In this document: positions 48,627-57,339 of the stretch, piece by piece | Layout: each line of letters begins with the position of its first letter | Position numbering within the stretch: position 1 is the stretch's first letter | Assembly (NCBI RefSeq): GCF_001661075.1 | Contig: NZ_CP014870.1 | Location: 4,546,501-4,610,500 of the forward strand | Direction of reading: 5' to 3' | Source: Pseudomonas silesiensis | GTDB lineage: Bacteria; Pseudomonadota; Gammaproteobacteria; Pseudomonadales; Pseudomonadaceae | DNA: 64,000 nt | Program-made: the position numbers and the translations under genes | Notes under the pieces: generated by a model | The model's database searches: none | The model's input: only the letters and a program-made list of their open reading frames with translations | What the model was told of the DNA's origin: nothing

Positions 48627-49016
48627 ATGACCCAGCGCATCCACCGCAGCATCGACACCCCACTCCGGTCAGGCCTGAACCGCGACGAACTGTGGGAAGC
48701 CGCCGACAAAGGCCTGATCAAATGCTGGGAAATCGGCCGCCAACGCGCCGCCCGCTTCCCCGACCTCGCCCAACGATGCCTCGCCGATGAATTGCCGGTG
48801 CTGGGCTGGAAAGGTGGCGTCAGCCGCAGCCTGAAAAAACTCGAAAAATACGGATCCCTCAAATATCTCGCCCAGTGGCAGGGGTTGCGTGGCGAGGATC
48901 TGGATATCGATCTGAGTGAAGAACGGGCATTGACCTGTTCCAGGACCAACATGGTGGTGACCTTTACGCCGGATCGGTCGAAGTATTTCAATCAGGTGGC
49001 AGAAGCCGAAGTCTGA
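48627..49016 (+). CDS. Hypothetical protein, 129 residues
   Basis: A short soluble, basic protein with AAGGAACCAG before the ATG. The N-terminal half is helical and rich in Arg and Cys/Trp (LIKCWEIGRQRAARFPDLAQRC); the C-terminal half contains DLDIDLSEERALTC. No membrane segment, signal peptide or known motif is recognised. It stands alone between the GH15 operon and the AraC-type regulator, convergent with the latter. Function unknown. Confidence 0.6.
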   Translation: MTQRIHRSIDTPLRSGLNRDELWEAADKGLIKCWEIGRQRAARFPDLAQRCLADELPVLGWKGGVSRSLKKLEKYGSLKYLAQWQGLRGEDLDIDLSEERALTCSRTNMVVTFTPDRSKYFNQVAEAEV

Positions 49017-49099
49017 CGGTCGTTGAGGAACCAGGTGTGTCTGCTAACCCGGTTACAGGACCCTTGGGGCAATTGCATAGGGCTCAAGCAATCATCTGT

Positions 49100-50083
49100 T
49101 CAAGGCATTACTGGATCGGCTTGAGCGCTGACGGAAAAACGCTCGCGATAGGCCTGCGGCGTTACCCCCATGGCTCGCAGGAAACTGCGCCGAAGCGTCT
49201 CTTCGCTGCCGAACCCGCACTGCATCGCCACCCGTTTGATCGGTAGACCGGTGTCGCCGAGCAGGCGCCGGGCGGTTTCGACGCGGATCAGTTCGATCGC
49301 CCGGGCCGGGGTTTGGCCGGTGTCTGTGCGGTAGTGGCGCACGAAGCTGCGTTCGCTCATGCCGGCTTGCAAGGCCAGGCTCGGAATGCCGAGGTCTTTG
49401 GTGAGGTTTTCGCTGATCCAGGCGTGAAGGTCGTCGAAACGGCTGCCTTCCTTCTGCAAGGACAAGGTCACGCTGAACTGCGACTGGCCCCCTGGACGCT
49501 TGAGGAACACCACCAGTTGGCGGGCGACTTCAAGGGCCATGGTGCGGCCGAGGTCTTCCTCGACCATGGCCAGCGCCAGGTCGATACCGGCAGTGACGCC
49601 GGCCGAGGTCCACACCGGGCCGTCGTTGATGAAGATCGGGTTGGGCTCGACGCGCAGGCGCGGGTGCATTTGCGCCAACTGCTCGCAGCGGGTCCAGTGG
49701 GTCACGACCCGCCGACCATCGAGCCAGCCGCTGGCCGCCAGCAAAAACGCGCCGGTGCAGACCGATGACACCCGTCGACACTGCGTGCCGTGTTCACGCA
49801 CCCAAGCCACCAGCGACGCATCGTCCGCCGCCGCATAGACTCCCCAGCCCCCGGCGATGATCAGGGTGTCGCTGGCCTCCCCGGCTAACGGCTCGGCCAG
49901 CAACGCCAGCCCTGCCGACGACATCACTGCCCCGCCGCCGCTGGCGATGACTGTCGGCGCGTAGGGCGGCGGTAAACCTTTCTGGCGGGCGATGTCGTTG
50001 GCCGAGGCGAACACTTGCAACGGGCCGGTGACATCGAGCAGTTGCACGTTGGGAAATGCGAGTACGCGGATGGTTTTCGGCAT
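49100..50083 (-). CDS. GlxA-type AraC-family transcriptional regulator (DJ-1/PfpI plus HTH)
   Basis: About 327 residues from the ATG at 50083 (MPKTIRVLAFPNVQLLDVTGP). Residues about 1-195 form a DJ-1/PfpI sensor-like domain (SSVCTGAFLLAASG with a Cys, THWTRCEQL). Residues about 225-320 form an AraC DNA-binding domain (IPSLALQAGMSERSFVRHYRTDTGQTPARAI and IKRVAMQCGFGSEETLRRSFLRAMGVTP). It is divergent from the isonitrile-hydratase-like gene across 90 bases, so it probably controls it. The inducer is unknown. Confidence 0.9.
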   Translation of the reverse strand: MPKTIRVLAFPNVQLLDVTGPLQVFASANDIARQKGLPPPYAPTVIASGGGAVMSSAGLALLAEPLAGEASDTLIIAGGWGVYAAADDASLVAWVREHGTQCRRVSSVCTGAFLLAASGWLDGRRVVTHWTRCEQLAQMHPRLRVEPNPIFINDGPVWTSAGVTAGIDLALAMVEEDLGRTMALEVARQLVVFLKRPGGQSQFSVTLSLQKEGSRFDDLHAWISENLTKDLGIPSLALQAGMSERSFVRHYRTDTGQTPARAIELIRVETARRLLGDTGLPIKRVAMQCGFGSEETLRRSFLRAMGVTPQAYRERFSVSAQADPVMP

Positions 50084-50173
50084 TTTGGCGTAATTCGTGG
50101 GGTGATTGGCGTATACGCCAAAGCCTACGAGCCTAAAGTGAAGCCGTCCACCCACTTCCTGAGAAAAAACACC

Positions 50174-50869
50174 ATGACGTTGCAGATCGGTTTTCTGTTG
50201 TTCCCCCAGCTTCAGCAACTGGACCTGACCGGCCCTTATGACGTGCTGGCCTCGCTGCCGGACGTGAAGGTGCATTTGATCTGGAAGGACTTGGTGCCGG
50301 TCACCGCAAGCACGGGCCTGATGCTGAAACCGTCCGTCACCTTCGATGATTGCCCGGCGCTGGATGTGATCTGCATTCCCGGCGGCAGCGGCGTCGGGCC
50401 GTTGATGGAGGATGACGAGACGCTGGACTTCATCAGGGGCCAGGCGGCCAATGCGCGTTATGTCACGTCCGTGTGCACCGGTGCACTGGTGCTCGGTGCA
50501 GCGGGTCTGCTCAAGGGCAAGCGTGCCACGACTCACTGGGCCTACCACGACCTGCTAACACCATTGGGAGCCATTGCGGTGAAGGACCGGGTCGTACGCG
50601 ACGGCAATCTGCTGACCGGTGGCGGGATCACCGCAGGGATCGATTTCGCCCTGACCCTGGCCGCTGAATTATTCGATCAGGACACGGCGCAGCTGGTGCA
50701 ACTGCAACTGGAGTACGCGCCGGCGCCGCCGTTTGCTTCGGGCAGTCCTGAAACCGCCCCGGGCAGCGTGCTGGAGCAAGCCCGGCAACGTGCGGCCGGT
50801 TCGTTGAAACTACGCAGCGAAATCACCGCACGAGCAGCCGCAAAGCTCGATCAGATGCCAGCGCGCTGA
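50174..50869 (+). CDS. inhA: DJ-1/PfpI family protein, isonitrile hydratase-like
   Basis: A 231-residue protein from the ATG at 50174. It has the DJ-1/PfpI pattern LLFPQLQQLDLTGPYDVLASLP, PGGSGVGPLMEDDETLDFI and SVCTGALVLGAAGLLKG with the likely nucleophilic Cys near residue 101, then THWAYHDLL and GITAGIDFAL. These match isonitrile hydratase (InhA), which adds water to isonitriles to give N-formamides. It is cytoplasmic, and divergent from a GlxA-type regulator whose N-terminal domain is of the same family. Close relatives have other or unknown activities, so the substrate is provisional. Confidence 0.8.
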   Translation: MTLQIGFLLFPQLQQLDLTGPYDVLASLPDVKVHLIWKDLVPVTASTGLMLKPSVTFDDCPALDVICIPGGSGVGPLMEDDETLDFIRGQAANARYVTSVCTGALVLGAAGLLKGKRATTHWAYHDLLTPLGAIAVKDRVVRDGNLLTGGGITAGIDFALTLAAELFDQDTAQLVQLQLEYAPAPPFASGSPETAPGSVLEQARQRAAGSLKLRSEITARAAAKLDQMPAR

Positions 50870-50948
50870 TCCACTCTGCCCGGCAGTCAGTCATGCCTGC
50901 CGGCGCTTCCGGGCCAGTTTGATGCACAGAGGACTTTCCATCGCACAC

Positions 50949-51060
50949 AAAAAAACCCGCCTAAGCGGGTTTCTCAAGACCATACGACATCCTGTCTACG
51001 GCCATCCAGGCCTATGGTCGATCATCCGTGATCCTGAGTGCATCCTGCTACTCAGTTGAT
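50949..51060 (-). ncRNA. rsmX: RsmX-type small RNA, copy A
   Basis: Read on the minus strand from about 51060 (ATCAACTGAGTAG...) to a strong terminator at 50974-50949 (ACCCGCTTAGGCGGGT plus T run). Five GGA motifs occur, several in the loops of short stems: GATC-ACGGAT-GATC, GGCC-TGGAT-GGCC and GAC-AGGAT-GTC. This is the signature of RsmX/Y/Z RNAs that sequester RsmA/RsmE. A -10-like TATTCT lies at 51072-51067, and a CTTACA half-site of the GacA upstream activating sequence lies 57 bases above the start (51122-51117). No protein frame with features is present. Confidence 0.85.
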
Positions 51061-51158
51061 GGATCCAGAATATGCGTCTTGGTGAAGCATAAACAGAGGA
51101 CATAACAGCGCTCTGGTGTAAGCGATTGACCATTCGGCAACGAATCGCATGTGACCGT

Positions 51159-51280
51159 TGTGGGAGCGAGACCGGTTGCCGGCGATGGACTCAAGAGCGG
51201 CGCGTTCTTCCAGACAGCACGCGTTATCGTTGACGTCCATCGTCGAAACGCCGCCCGGAGCAAGCTCGCTCCTACAAGGG
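51159..51280. repeat. Degenerate REP pair between the two rsmX copies
   Basis: A GTGGGAGCGAGACCGGTTGC arm near 51159-51180 and a CCGGAGCAAGCTCGCTCCTAC arm near 51255-51275 face each other; both are diverged from the usual REP arms. Confidence 0.65.
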
Positions 51281-51301
51281 ACGTGGCAACTTTCCAATGG
51301 A

Positions 51302-51422
51302 CGAAAAAAAACCCGCCGAAGCGGGTTTTTCCCAAGACCATTGCCGACTCCCTGTCGAGAGCGAATCCTTGCTGATGGCCGATCGTCCGTGATCCTGAAG
51401 CGCTTCCTGTGCTTCAGTTGAT
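51302..51422 (-). ncRNA. rsmX: RsmX-type small RNA, copy B
   Basis: Same orientation and plan as copy A. The transcript would run from about 51422 (ATCAACTGAAGCACAGGAAGC...) to a terminator at 51331-51302 (AACCCGCTTCGGCGGGTT plus T run). GGA motifs lie in the loops of GAAGC-ACAGGAAGC-GCTTC-like, GATC-ACGGAC-GATC and CGAC-AGGGA-GTCG stems. The -10-like TAATCT lies just upstream, and a CTTACA half-site at 51484-51479 is again 57 bases above the start, with a partial match in the other half. Copies A and B start with the same eight bases and share the GGA stem layout, so they are a tandem duplication. Confidence 0.85.
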
Positions 51423-51528
51423 GAGGTGAGATTACGCTTCGGATCCAATCTGGAATAGACGACATCGTTACTTTCGCGTGTAAGACATTCGCTATACCCA
51501 CGCTGTCGAGGGCATCCCGCGTTCTCTA

Positions 51529-52011
51529 TCATTGAGGCTCTCGAGCCTTGGCAGCTTCGGCCAGAAACTGTTCAATGTTGTTCAACTGTTCCTCCCAGCC
51601 CCGGCTGTCCATGCGAAATGCCTTTTCCCGGCGCGACTGGGGAATATGATCAAAACCGGACTCGGACACCTTCAGCAACGTGCCTTCCGGGTGATCTTCC
51701 AGCTCGAACTTCACCAGCGTGGTCGGCTCCTGGGAATAGTCGATTTCCGGTTTCACCGCATACGGGTGCCAGCGAAAGGAAAATACCCGCTCGGGCTCGA
51801 CCCGTTCGACCAACACATTCCACAATACGTGCTCATAACCGGGGTAGGTGACCTGCCCCTGGGTCCATTCGCCGGCGACAAAACGCTTGCCTTCCAGCGC
51901 CACGCCAAACCACTGGCCGAACGCTTCGGCATTGGCCAGCACGCGCCACACGTGGGTACGCGGGGCTTTGAGCAGGATCTTCCTTTCGATGCGATCTGAT
52001 GCTGGATTCAT
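51529..52011 (-). CDS. SRPBCC/AHSA1-family protein
   Basis: A 160-residue START-like domain protein: IERKILLKAPRTHVWRVLANAEAFGQWFG at the N-terminus, FSFRWHPYAV in the middle, and a long C-terminal helix (GWEEQLNNIEQFLAEAAKA). The ATG at 52011 is preceded by an excellent AGGAGGTGA. Family members bind small hydrophobic ligands or act in stress responses and are often paired with an ArsR regulator, which is not seen here. No specific role can be assigned. Confidence 0.85.
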   Translation of the reverse strand: MNPASDRIERKILLKAPRTHVWRVLANAEAFGQWFGVALEGKRFVAGEWTQGQVTYPGYEHVLWNVLVERVEPERVFSFRWHPYAVKPEIDYSQEPTTLVKFELEDHPEGTLLKVSESGFDHIPQSRREKAFRMDSRGWEEQLNNIEQFLAEAAKAREPQ

Positions 52012-52237
52012 AAGTCACCTCCTGTACTGAACAGTAGGCCTGTAAGACCACAAGACCAACCCTAAGTTGAATCAATCGGGCTGCGCAAGCAACCCTGTCT
52101 GTAGTATTTGGCTGCATTTACGGCGGTAAGTTCGCAATTTACCTGCACTTCTCATTACAGCACAGGGGGAAAACCAGGGGTTGGCCACCTGCTTCGCTAC
52201 ACTGCCCTCTATTTCCATGCCCACAGCGAGAATCTTC
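52012..52237. other. Intergenic region between divergent genes, nothing recognised
   Basis: About 226 bases between the SRPBCC and LprI-like genes. A short inverted repeat, TACTGAACAGTA, lies near 52025-52036 just upstream of the SRPBCC ribosome site and could be an operator. No other feature is visible. Confidence 0.35.
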
Positions 52238-52639
52238 ATGCACCCACTCGTACTTCTGGCGTTGTCGCCTTTGCTGTTCACCCCCCTTGCCCATGCCGTG
52301 GACTGCGACAATGCCGCGGATCAGGCCACGATGAACCAGTGTGCGGCGCAGCAGCACAAGGCGGCGGACAAGGAGTTGAATGCGCTTTACCAGCAGATCA
52401 CTGCGCGCTTGACGGCCAATCCGGATAGCAAAAAACTCATGGTCAGTGCTCAGCGCACGTGGATTGCGTTTCGGGATGCCGAGTGCAGGTTTTCGGCTTC
52501 CGGGGTGGCGGGTGGCAGTGCTTATCCGCTTATCTACGGCAATTGCATCACTGACCTGACCAAGGCTCGGGTGGAGACGTTCAAGAATTACTTGAAGTGT
52601 CAGGAGGGGGATTTGGGGTGTCCGGTGCCAGGGGCTTGA
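52238..52639 (+). CDS. LprI-like (DUF1311) lysozyme-inhibitor-type periplasmic protein
   Basis: About 133 residues from the ATG at 52238, which gives a clean signal peptide (HPLVLLALSPLLFTPLAHA, cut before VDC). The mature part has the DUF1311/LprI pattern: CDNAADQATMNQCAAQQHKAADKELN, AQRTWIAFRDAECRF and NCITDLTKARVETFKNYLKC, with cysteines spaced as in the family. Family knowledge suggests a periplasmic role; LprI of mycobacteria inhibits lysozyme. It has no operon partner. Confidence 0.82.
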   Translation: MHPLVLLALSPLLFTPLAHAVDCDNAADQATMNQCAAQQHKAADKELNALYQQITARLTANPDSKKLMVSAQRTWIAFRDAECRFSASGVAGGSAYPLIYGNCITDLTKARVETFKNYLKCQEGDLGCPVPGA

Positions 52640-52662
52640 TGTTGCGGCGTCTGTGAGGGCCT

Positions 52663-52756
52663 CATCGCGGGCAAGCCCGCTCCCACAGGATCTTCAGTGT
52701 GATCACTATTGTGTGAACACCATGGAACCCTGTGGGAGCGAGCTTGCTCGCGATGG
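52663..52756. repeat. REPIN between the LprI-like gene and qhpB
   Basis: Facing arms at 52663-52690 and 52730-52756, located where the two genes converge. Confidence 0.86.
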
Positions 52757-52776
52757 CGTCAGCTCAGGCGGCGCAA

Positions 52777-53895
52777 TTACCGGACAAATATCTGCGCGGT
52801 GGTGATCGCCATATCCCCACCCGGCAATTTGATGCTGCCGATCTGCTTCATGGTCTCGGGATCGAAGATCGCCACATCGTTGAACGTCCCGGCCAGGTAG
52901 ATCTTGCTCCCGTCCTTGTTGAAGGAAATGCAGTAGTAGGAGTGATCCAGCGTTGCCGCCTGGAGCATTTTCTTCTGCTTGATGTCGTACTTGACCAGGC
53001 GGTTGAGTACGCCGAACATCAGGTTCGGATCCTTCGGTGAGCGCATGCCGCTGAAGTAGATTTCCGTCAGCGGGCCGAAGTCGGTGGTTTCGGTCTTGCC
53101 GGTTTTCAGGTCGATGCTGAACAGCCCGTACAGGTACTCGGCGGTGGCCGGGTCCTGCTTTTTGTCCTTGAATTTCGCCGTGGTGTACAGCAGCGAGAAA
53201 TCATGCCGATACGTCTGCTGGTTCCACACGTAGAGCACATCCGGTGCGCTGTAGTTCGGGCGTTTCCAGTGGCGGCTGGGGATCAGCACGTCGAATTTGC
53301 CGGTATTCACGTCGACCTTGTAGATATCCGCCCCCGCCACATACAGCGTGCCGTCGTCGCCACTCTGCATGATGGTCAACTGCCGTGGTGCCGGGAAGCT
53401 GCGCAGCGGCTTGGCGTCCAGGCCGGCGTCGGTGGCGTAGACGTCCAGCCTCGGCTGTTGCACTTCGTAGCGATCGTTGAGCATCAATGTCGGGTTGGCG
53501 ATGGTGAACAGTTCCTTGCCGTCGTGACTGACGGTGAAGGCGAACATGGACCTGGCTTTTTCCCCCGGCTTCTGGGTAATGCTGGCGTGGAACACCTGCT
53601 TGCAGCTGTCCAGCTCGACGCCGTAGACATCGGCATAGTGGTTGTTCAGCACGTAGGCGGTCTTGCGGTCCGGCGACAACTGCACGCTGCCGGGACCAAA
53701 GGCGTCGGGCATCTTGCAGGTCTTGAACAGCGTGTCCGTGGCCAGGTCGATCACGTGCAGGTTGTTCGGGTAATTGGTGGTCACCATGTACTCGTGACCG
53801 GTTTGGAGCGCAGTGTTTTCATCCGCCAGAACGTTAAGCGAACAGGCGCTCAGGATGGCGAACGCGGCCAGGCCGCAGGCTTTGATGCTGTGCAT
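52777..53895 (-). CDS. qhpB: Quinohemoprotein amine dehydrogenase beta subunit
   Basis: About 372 residues from the ATG at 53895 with AAGGA upstream. A signal peptide (KACGLAAFAILSACSLNVLADE) precedes a seven-bladed beta-propeller of YVTN-like repeats (YMVTTNYPNNLHVIDLATDTLFK, VQLSPDRKTAYVLNNHYADVYGVEL, KIYLAGTFNDVAIFDPETMKQIG). This is the beta subunit of QHNDH, which surrounds the gamma subunit. It is the last gene of the qhpA-D-C-B operon, 25 bases after qhpC. Confidence 0.92.
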   Translation of the reverse strand: MHSIKACGLAAFAILSACSLNVLADENTALQTGHEYMVTTNYPNNLHVIDLATDTLFKTCKMPDAFGPGSVQLSPDRKTAYVLNNHYADVYGVELDSCKQVFHASITQKPGEKARSMFAFTVSHDGKELFTIANPTLMLNDRYEVQQPRLDVYATDAGLDAKPLRSFPAPRQLTIMQSGDDGTLYVAGADIYKVDVNTGKFDVLIPSRHWKRPNYSAPDVLYVWNQQTYRHDFSLLYTTAKFKDKKQDPATAEYLYGLFSIDLKTGKTETTDFGPLTEIYFSGMRSPKDPNLMFGVLNRLVKYDIKQKKMLQAATLDHSYYCISFNKDGSKIYLAGTFNDVAIFDPETMKQIGSIKLPGGDMAITTAQIFVR

Positions 53896-53920
53896 GCTGG
53901 AATCCTTCTTCTCTGTCCGG

Positions 53921-54244
53921 TCATTTGTCTTTTGGAAAGACAGTCCCGAGGTTGCGCCAATTGTCGTTGGACGCCTGGGCATCCTTGTTCCAGTCCGGGT
54001 AGGTGCTCATCATGTCGGGCACCTGGGCCGGCCACCAGCAAGGGTCGGAGCAGCCATACAGGTCGGCTTCCATCGGCTGGCACAGCGACGACACGCCGCC
54101 AAAGGCGTCGATTTCCCAGCCCGGATCGGTGGTCGAGGCACAACCGGCGACGGAGCTCATCGCCACCACTTCTTCGATGCGGTTTTCGGCCGCGGCTTCA
54201 TCGAGTTTCAGCGCCTTATTATTGATTGCCTTGAGATGTTTCAT
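53921..54244 (-). CDS. qhpC: Quinohemoprotein amine dehydrogenase gamma subunit (CTQ-bearing)
   Basis: A 107-residue Cys-rich protein from the ATG at 54244. An N-terminal leader of about 28 residues ([21 protein letters not shown]...) is followed by the mature gamma subunit with [32 protein letters not shown]. In the known enzyme one Trp here becomes cysteine tryptophylquinone, linked to a Cys, and other Cys residues form thioether bridges to Asp/Glu. These modifications are made by the radical SAM protein encoded directly upstream (1 base away). It is exported after maturation without a normal Sec signal. Confidence 0.93.
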   Translation of the reverse strand: MKHLKAINNKALKLDEAAAENRIEEVVAMSSVAGCASTTDPGWEIDAFGGVSSLCQPMEADLYGCSDPCWWPAQVPDMMSTYPDWNKDAQASNDNWRNLGTVFPKDK

Positions 54245-54245
54245 A

Positions 54246-55676
54246 TCAGTGAGCCTTGCGCGGAGTGATGTAGCTGCTGATAAACGCAGGGTTGTGGGCC
54301 ATGATCCGGGTGTAGACCTCGATGCCGAAGTCGACCCAGTCACGCATCAGTTCGCAGTAGTGATAGGTCGGATGGGTCGGGTCGCCGTAGCGGGCGTAGC
54401 TCTCGTGATAGCAGCCGCCGGAGCACAGGTTGCGGATCTGGCAGTCTTCGCAGCCGGTGTTGGTACGGTCCAGGCGCTGGGACAGGAAGTCGTTCAACTC
54501 GACCTGTTTCACACCGCTGTGGACGTTGCCGAAAGTCGGCAAGGATGAACCGGTAAAGCGGTGGCACAGGTTCAGCTCGCCCTTGTGATCCACGGCCAGC
54601 ATCTTCAAACCGGCGCCGCACGGCAGGGCTTTCTTGTGGCCTTCGTGGATGTCGGTGATCAACTGGTGCAGGTTGGAGAACCCGATGTTGCGGTGCTCCA
54701 GCGCCGCTTCCAGGTAACGTCGGCCAAGTTTCTTCATGTTGGCGAAGACTTCGATCAGCTCGTCACTGGAAAGGTTGAAGGTGCTGATGTCCCCGGAAGT
54801 CACCGGGGCAAACCCGACTTCGGCAAACCCCAGTTCGTTGAACAGGTGATCCCAGATGGTTTCGACGTCGGTAACGCCGGTGGTCAGGGTCACCCGCGCA
54901 CCGACCGGACGGCTGTTGTAGCGCGACAGCAGCATCTCGGCCTTGCGTCGCACCACGTCGTACGTCCCCTGCCCGCCCACGGTGATGCGGTTGCGGTCGT
55001 GCACGGTTTTTGGTCCGTCGATGCTGACGGAGAGCCCGAATCGGTGGGCATTGAGATAGTCCACGGTTTCTTCGGTGAGCAGCGTCGCGTTGGTGGTCAT
55101 CACGAATTCGACGAACTTGCCCGCTTCGCGGAAACGCTTCTCGCAATAGTCGACCATGTACTCGATCAGCTTGCGATTGCTCAGCGGCTCGCCGCCGAAG
55201 AAGACCACGGTGAAACGCTCCTCGTCCGGGGATTCGCGCAGCAGCATTTCCACCGACGCCACTGCCGTATCGATGTCCATCTTCTTGCCGGCCGACGGCT
55301 TGTCCAGGTCTTCCTTGTAGCAGTAGGTGCAGCTCAGGTTGCAGCCGGTGTTGACGTTGAGCACCACGGTATTGATCGCCGTGCGCTCGACCCGCTTGGT
55401 GCCGATGTCGGGGGTCAGCGGCGAGCCGTCGCTGACCAGTTCCAGGGACATCAACTCGCGCAGGGTCTCGGTAATTTCTTCACCGTTGAAGCGCGCGGCC
55501 AGGCGCTGGATCAGGTCTTCCGAGGAACAGCCGGGACCGCGCAAGGTGTCGATGATGGTGCCCGTCAACTCATCGCTGGCGAACAGCGAACTGCTGGGGA
55601 TGTGGAACAGCATGCGGTCGGCGTCGACGTGCACTTCGTGCAGGTTGCGTTCGACCAGATTCAAGATAGCGCCCAT
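54246..55676 (-). CDS. qhpD: QhpD, radical SAM/SPASM maturase forming thioether cross-links in the gamma subunit
   Basis: About 476 residues from the ATG at 55676 with AGGAGG ahead of it. The radical SAM motif is [12 protein letters not shown] near residue 117; the C-terminal SPASM part carries [27 protein letters not shown] and a later Cys, ligands for auxiliary iron-sulfur clusters. The N-terminal 80 residues may be the peptide-binding part. Known role: intra-peptidyl Cys-to-Asp/Glu thioether formation in QhpC. The stop is one base from the qhpC start, so expression is coupled. Confidence 0.94.
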   Translation of the reverse strand: MGAILNLVERNLHEVHVDADRMLFHIPSSSLFASDELTGTIIDTLRGPGCSSEDLIQRLAARFNGEEITETLRELMSLELVSDGSPLTPDIGTKRVERTAINTVVLNVNTGCNLSCTYCYKEDLDKPSAGKKMDIDTAVASVEMLLRESPDEERFTVVFFGGEPLSNRKLIEYMVDYCEKRFREAGKFVEFVMTTNATLLTEETVDYLNAHRFGLSVSIDGPKTVHDRNRITVGGQGTYDVVRRKAEMLLSRYNSRPVGARVTLTTGVTDVETIWDHLFNELGFAEVGFAPVTSGDISTFNLSSDELIEVFANMKKLGRRYLEAALEHRNIGFSNLHQLITDIHEGHKKALPCGAGLKMLAVDHKGELNLCHRFTGSSLPTFGNVHSGVKQVELNDFLSQRLDRTNTGCEDCQIRNLCSGGCYHESYARYGDPTHPTYHYCELMRDWVDFGIEVYTRIMAHNPAFISSYITPRKAH

Positions 55677-55758
55677 TGCAAACCTCCTGTGCAAACCCCG
55701 TTTGACGGGGCTTGCGGTCATTCCGAAAAGTGTCTGAAAACCGATGGAATCGGCCAAC

Positions 55759-57339
55759 TCATGGAATGGGTGGATTGTTCCAGCGTTGCACGGTGACGAT
55801 CATCTGGCCTTCGCCGGTCAGGGATTTCCCTGCGTCGTCGACAGCGGCGATCACCTTGAGGTTGCCGGCATTGTTGGTGGACATTTTGCGTTGCGGGTTC
55901 GGCCCGGCATTGCCCGGGGTGAACACGCCGCTGTCGGCCTGCATGGTGCCGGCGAACTTGACGTCTTCATCTTCCCTGGCGCGATCGTCGAAGGCTTCGA
56001 CCGACCACTGCGCCGGGAACACGCCGATACGGAACGGCTTGCCATCGGTGCCCTTGCCCCAGGCTTCGGCATCGAAGCGACCCTGGACTTTCGGCGTCGA
56101 ACCACCGCCGTCACCAATGCGCGCCGCCGAGAACTCGGGCACGACCTTGACTTCGGCGATCTTGCTGTAGACCGACAGGGTCGGGCCTTTCAGCGTGCCC
56201 ACGGTGACGTTGCGCAGACCCGGCTGGGCCTTAGCGGCGGCCTTGAGCTTGAGCTTGATCCGTTGCGGGCTCTGCTCGAGGACTTCGACCACTGTCACAC
56301 CTTTGCCAAAATCTGGCTTGCCGGTGAGACCGCTGCCGATCAGGGTGACTTCAGTCTCGGTGCCAGCCTTCAGGTAACCCGGCTGCACCGACAGCAGGCG
56401 ACTGCTGCCCTGCTTGGCGGCAACGAAGTCGAGACCGCGCTCATCGTGCTCCGCTTCGAACATCCGACCCTGCATCGCGCTGCCTTGGGCGGCGAACACC
56501 TGGCGCATGGTCACGCCGTCGATGGTCACGTTGCCGCGCCATTCGTAGCCGGTGTAGAGAATCGCGCTGCCGTCGCCGTTGAACGGGCTGCCGTCGGCGT
56601 ATTGGCCTTTGACGCTGACCTTGAACGTGTCTCCCGCATCGGCGGTGACGCTCATCACCCCCGCCAGCTCGCCTTTGCCCGGCAAGTGGCCACTGAAACT
56701 CCAGTCGCCCACCAATGTCTCGGCTTTCGGCGCGCCGGCTTGCCATTTTTTCCAGGCCGGGTTGTCCAGCGGATAACGCTTGGCCAACAGCGGCACCATT
56801 TCCTTGCGGGCCAGGTCGAACCAGTCGCGGTCACGGGACAGGGCCTGGTATTCCAGGGACGGCCATTGGCCGAGGTGGAAATTCACCAGACGCTCCCATT
56901 CCTGGGCCGGACGCCGTTGCAGGGCAACCCGCGCACCGGAGTGGCAGCGGCCGCACATCTGGCTGAGCTGGTCGTCGAATTTCTCGACGGTATTGAGCCG
57001 CCGCTCCAAGGCATAACGCACGCCGTCCGTTTCACTGGGTGCCAGGCCCTGGGTGTCAGCCAGGTATTTGACCAAGGTACGGCGGTCGTCATCGCTGATC
57101 TGCAATCCATGCATGACCTGCATGCGGGCAATGCTCATCAGCCAGCCTTCCGGGGACTTGCGCTGGTGACTGATGCGGCTCAGGGCGTTGTCTGCTTCAG
57201 GGGTATGACAGCCCTGACAGGTTTCCTTGAGGATGGTCTGGGCGTCGCGAGCTGCCAGGCTGTCAGGCGAATGCAGCGCCACGCAGGCCGCCACGGCCAA
57301 CAGGCTGGCACTCAGGCCTGATCGGAGTTTTCTCTTCAT
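55759..57339 (-). CDS. qhpA: Quinohemoprotein amine dehydrogenase alpha subunit (diheme cytochrome c)
   Basis: About 526 residues from the ATG at 57339. A signal peptide (LRSGLSASLLAVAACVALHSPDSLA) is followed by two heme c sites, CQGCH and CGRCH, about 85-90 residues apart. The C-terminal part has three beta-sandwich domains (FSGHLPGKGELAG, LLSVQPGYLKAGTETEVTLIG). This is the electron-accepting subunit of the periplasmic enzyme that oxidises primary amines to aldehydes. It is the first gene of qhpA-D-C-B. A TGTCGCGAT element shared with the aldehyde dehydrogenase region lies about 210 bases upstream (57551-57561). Confidence 0.93.
   Translation of the reverse strand: MKRKLRSGLSASLLAVAACVALHSPDSLAARDAQTILKETCQGCHTPEADNALSRISHQRKSPEGWLMSIARMQVMHGLQISDDDRRTLVKYLADTQGLAPSETDGVRYALERRLNTVEKFDDQLSQMCGRCHSGARVALQRRPAQEWERLVNFHLGQWPSLEYQALSRDRDWFDLARKEMVPLLAKRYPLDNPAWKKWQAGAPKAETLVGDWSFSGHLPGKGELAGVMSVTADAGDTFKVSVKGQYADGSPFNGDGSAILYTGYEWRGNVTIDGVTMRQVFAAQGSAMQGRMFEAEHDERGLDFVAAKQGSSRLLSVQPGYLKAGTETEVTLIGSGLTGKPDFGKGVTVVEVLEQSPQRIKLKLKAAAKAQPGLRNVTVGTLKGPTLSVYSKIAEVKVVPEFSAARIGDGGGSTPKVQGRFDAEAWGKGTDGKPFRIGVFPAQWSVEAFDDRAREDEDVKFAGTMQADSGVFTPGNAGPNPQRKMSTNNAGNLKVIAAVDDAGKSLTGEGQMIVTVQRWNNPPIP

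Noticed and set aside
53203-54225. Plus-strand frame of 340 residues opposite qhpB/qhpC
   Set aside because: Runs opposite two well-supported genes and spans both; no family features.
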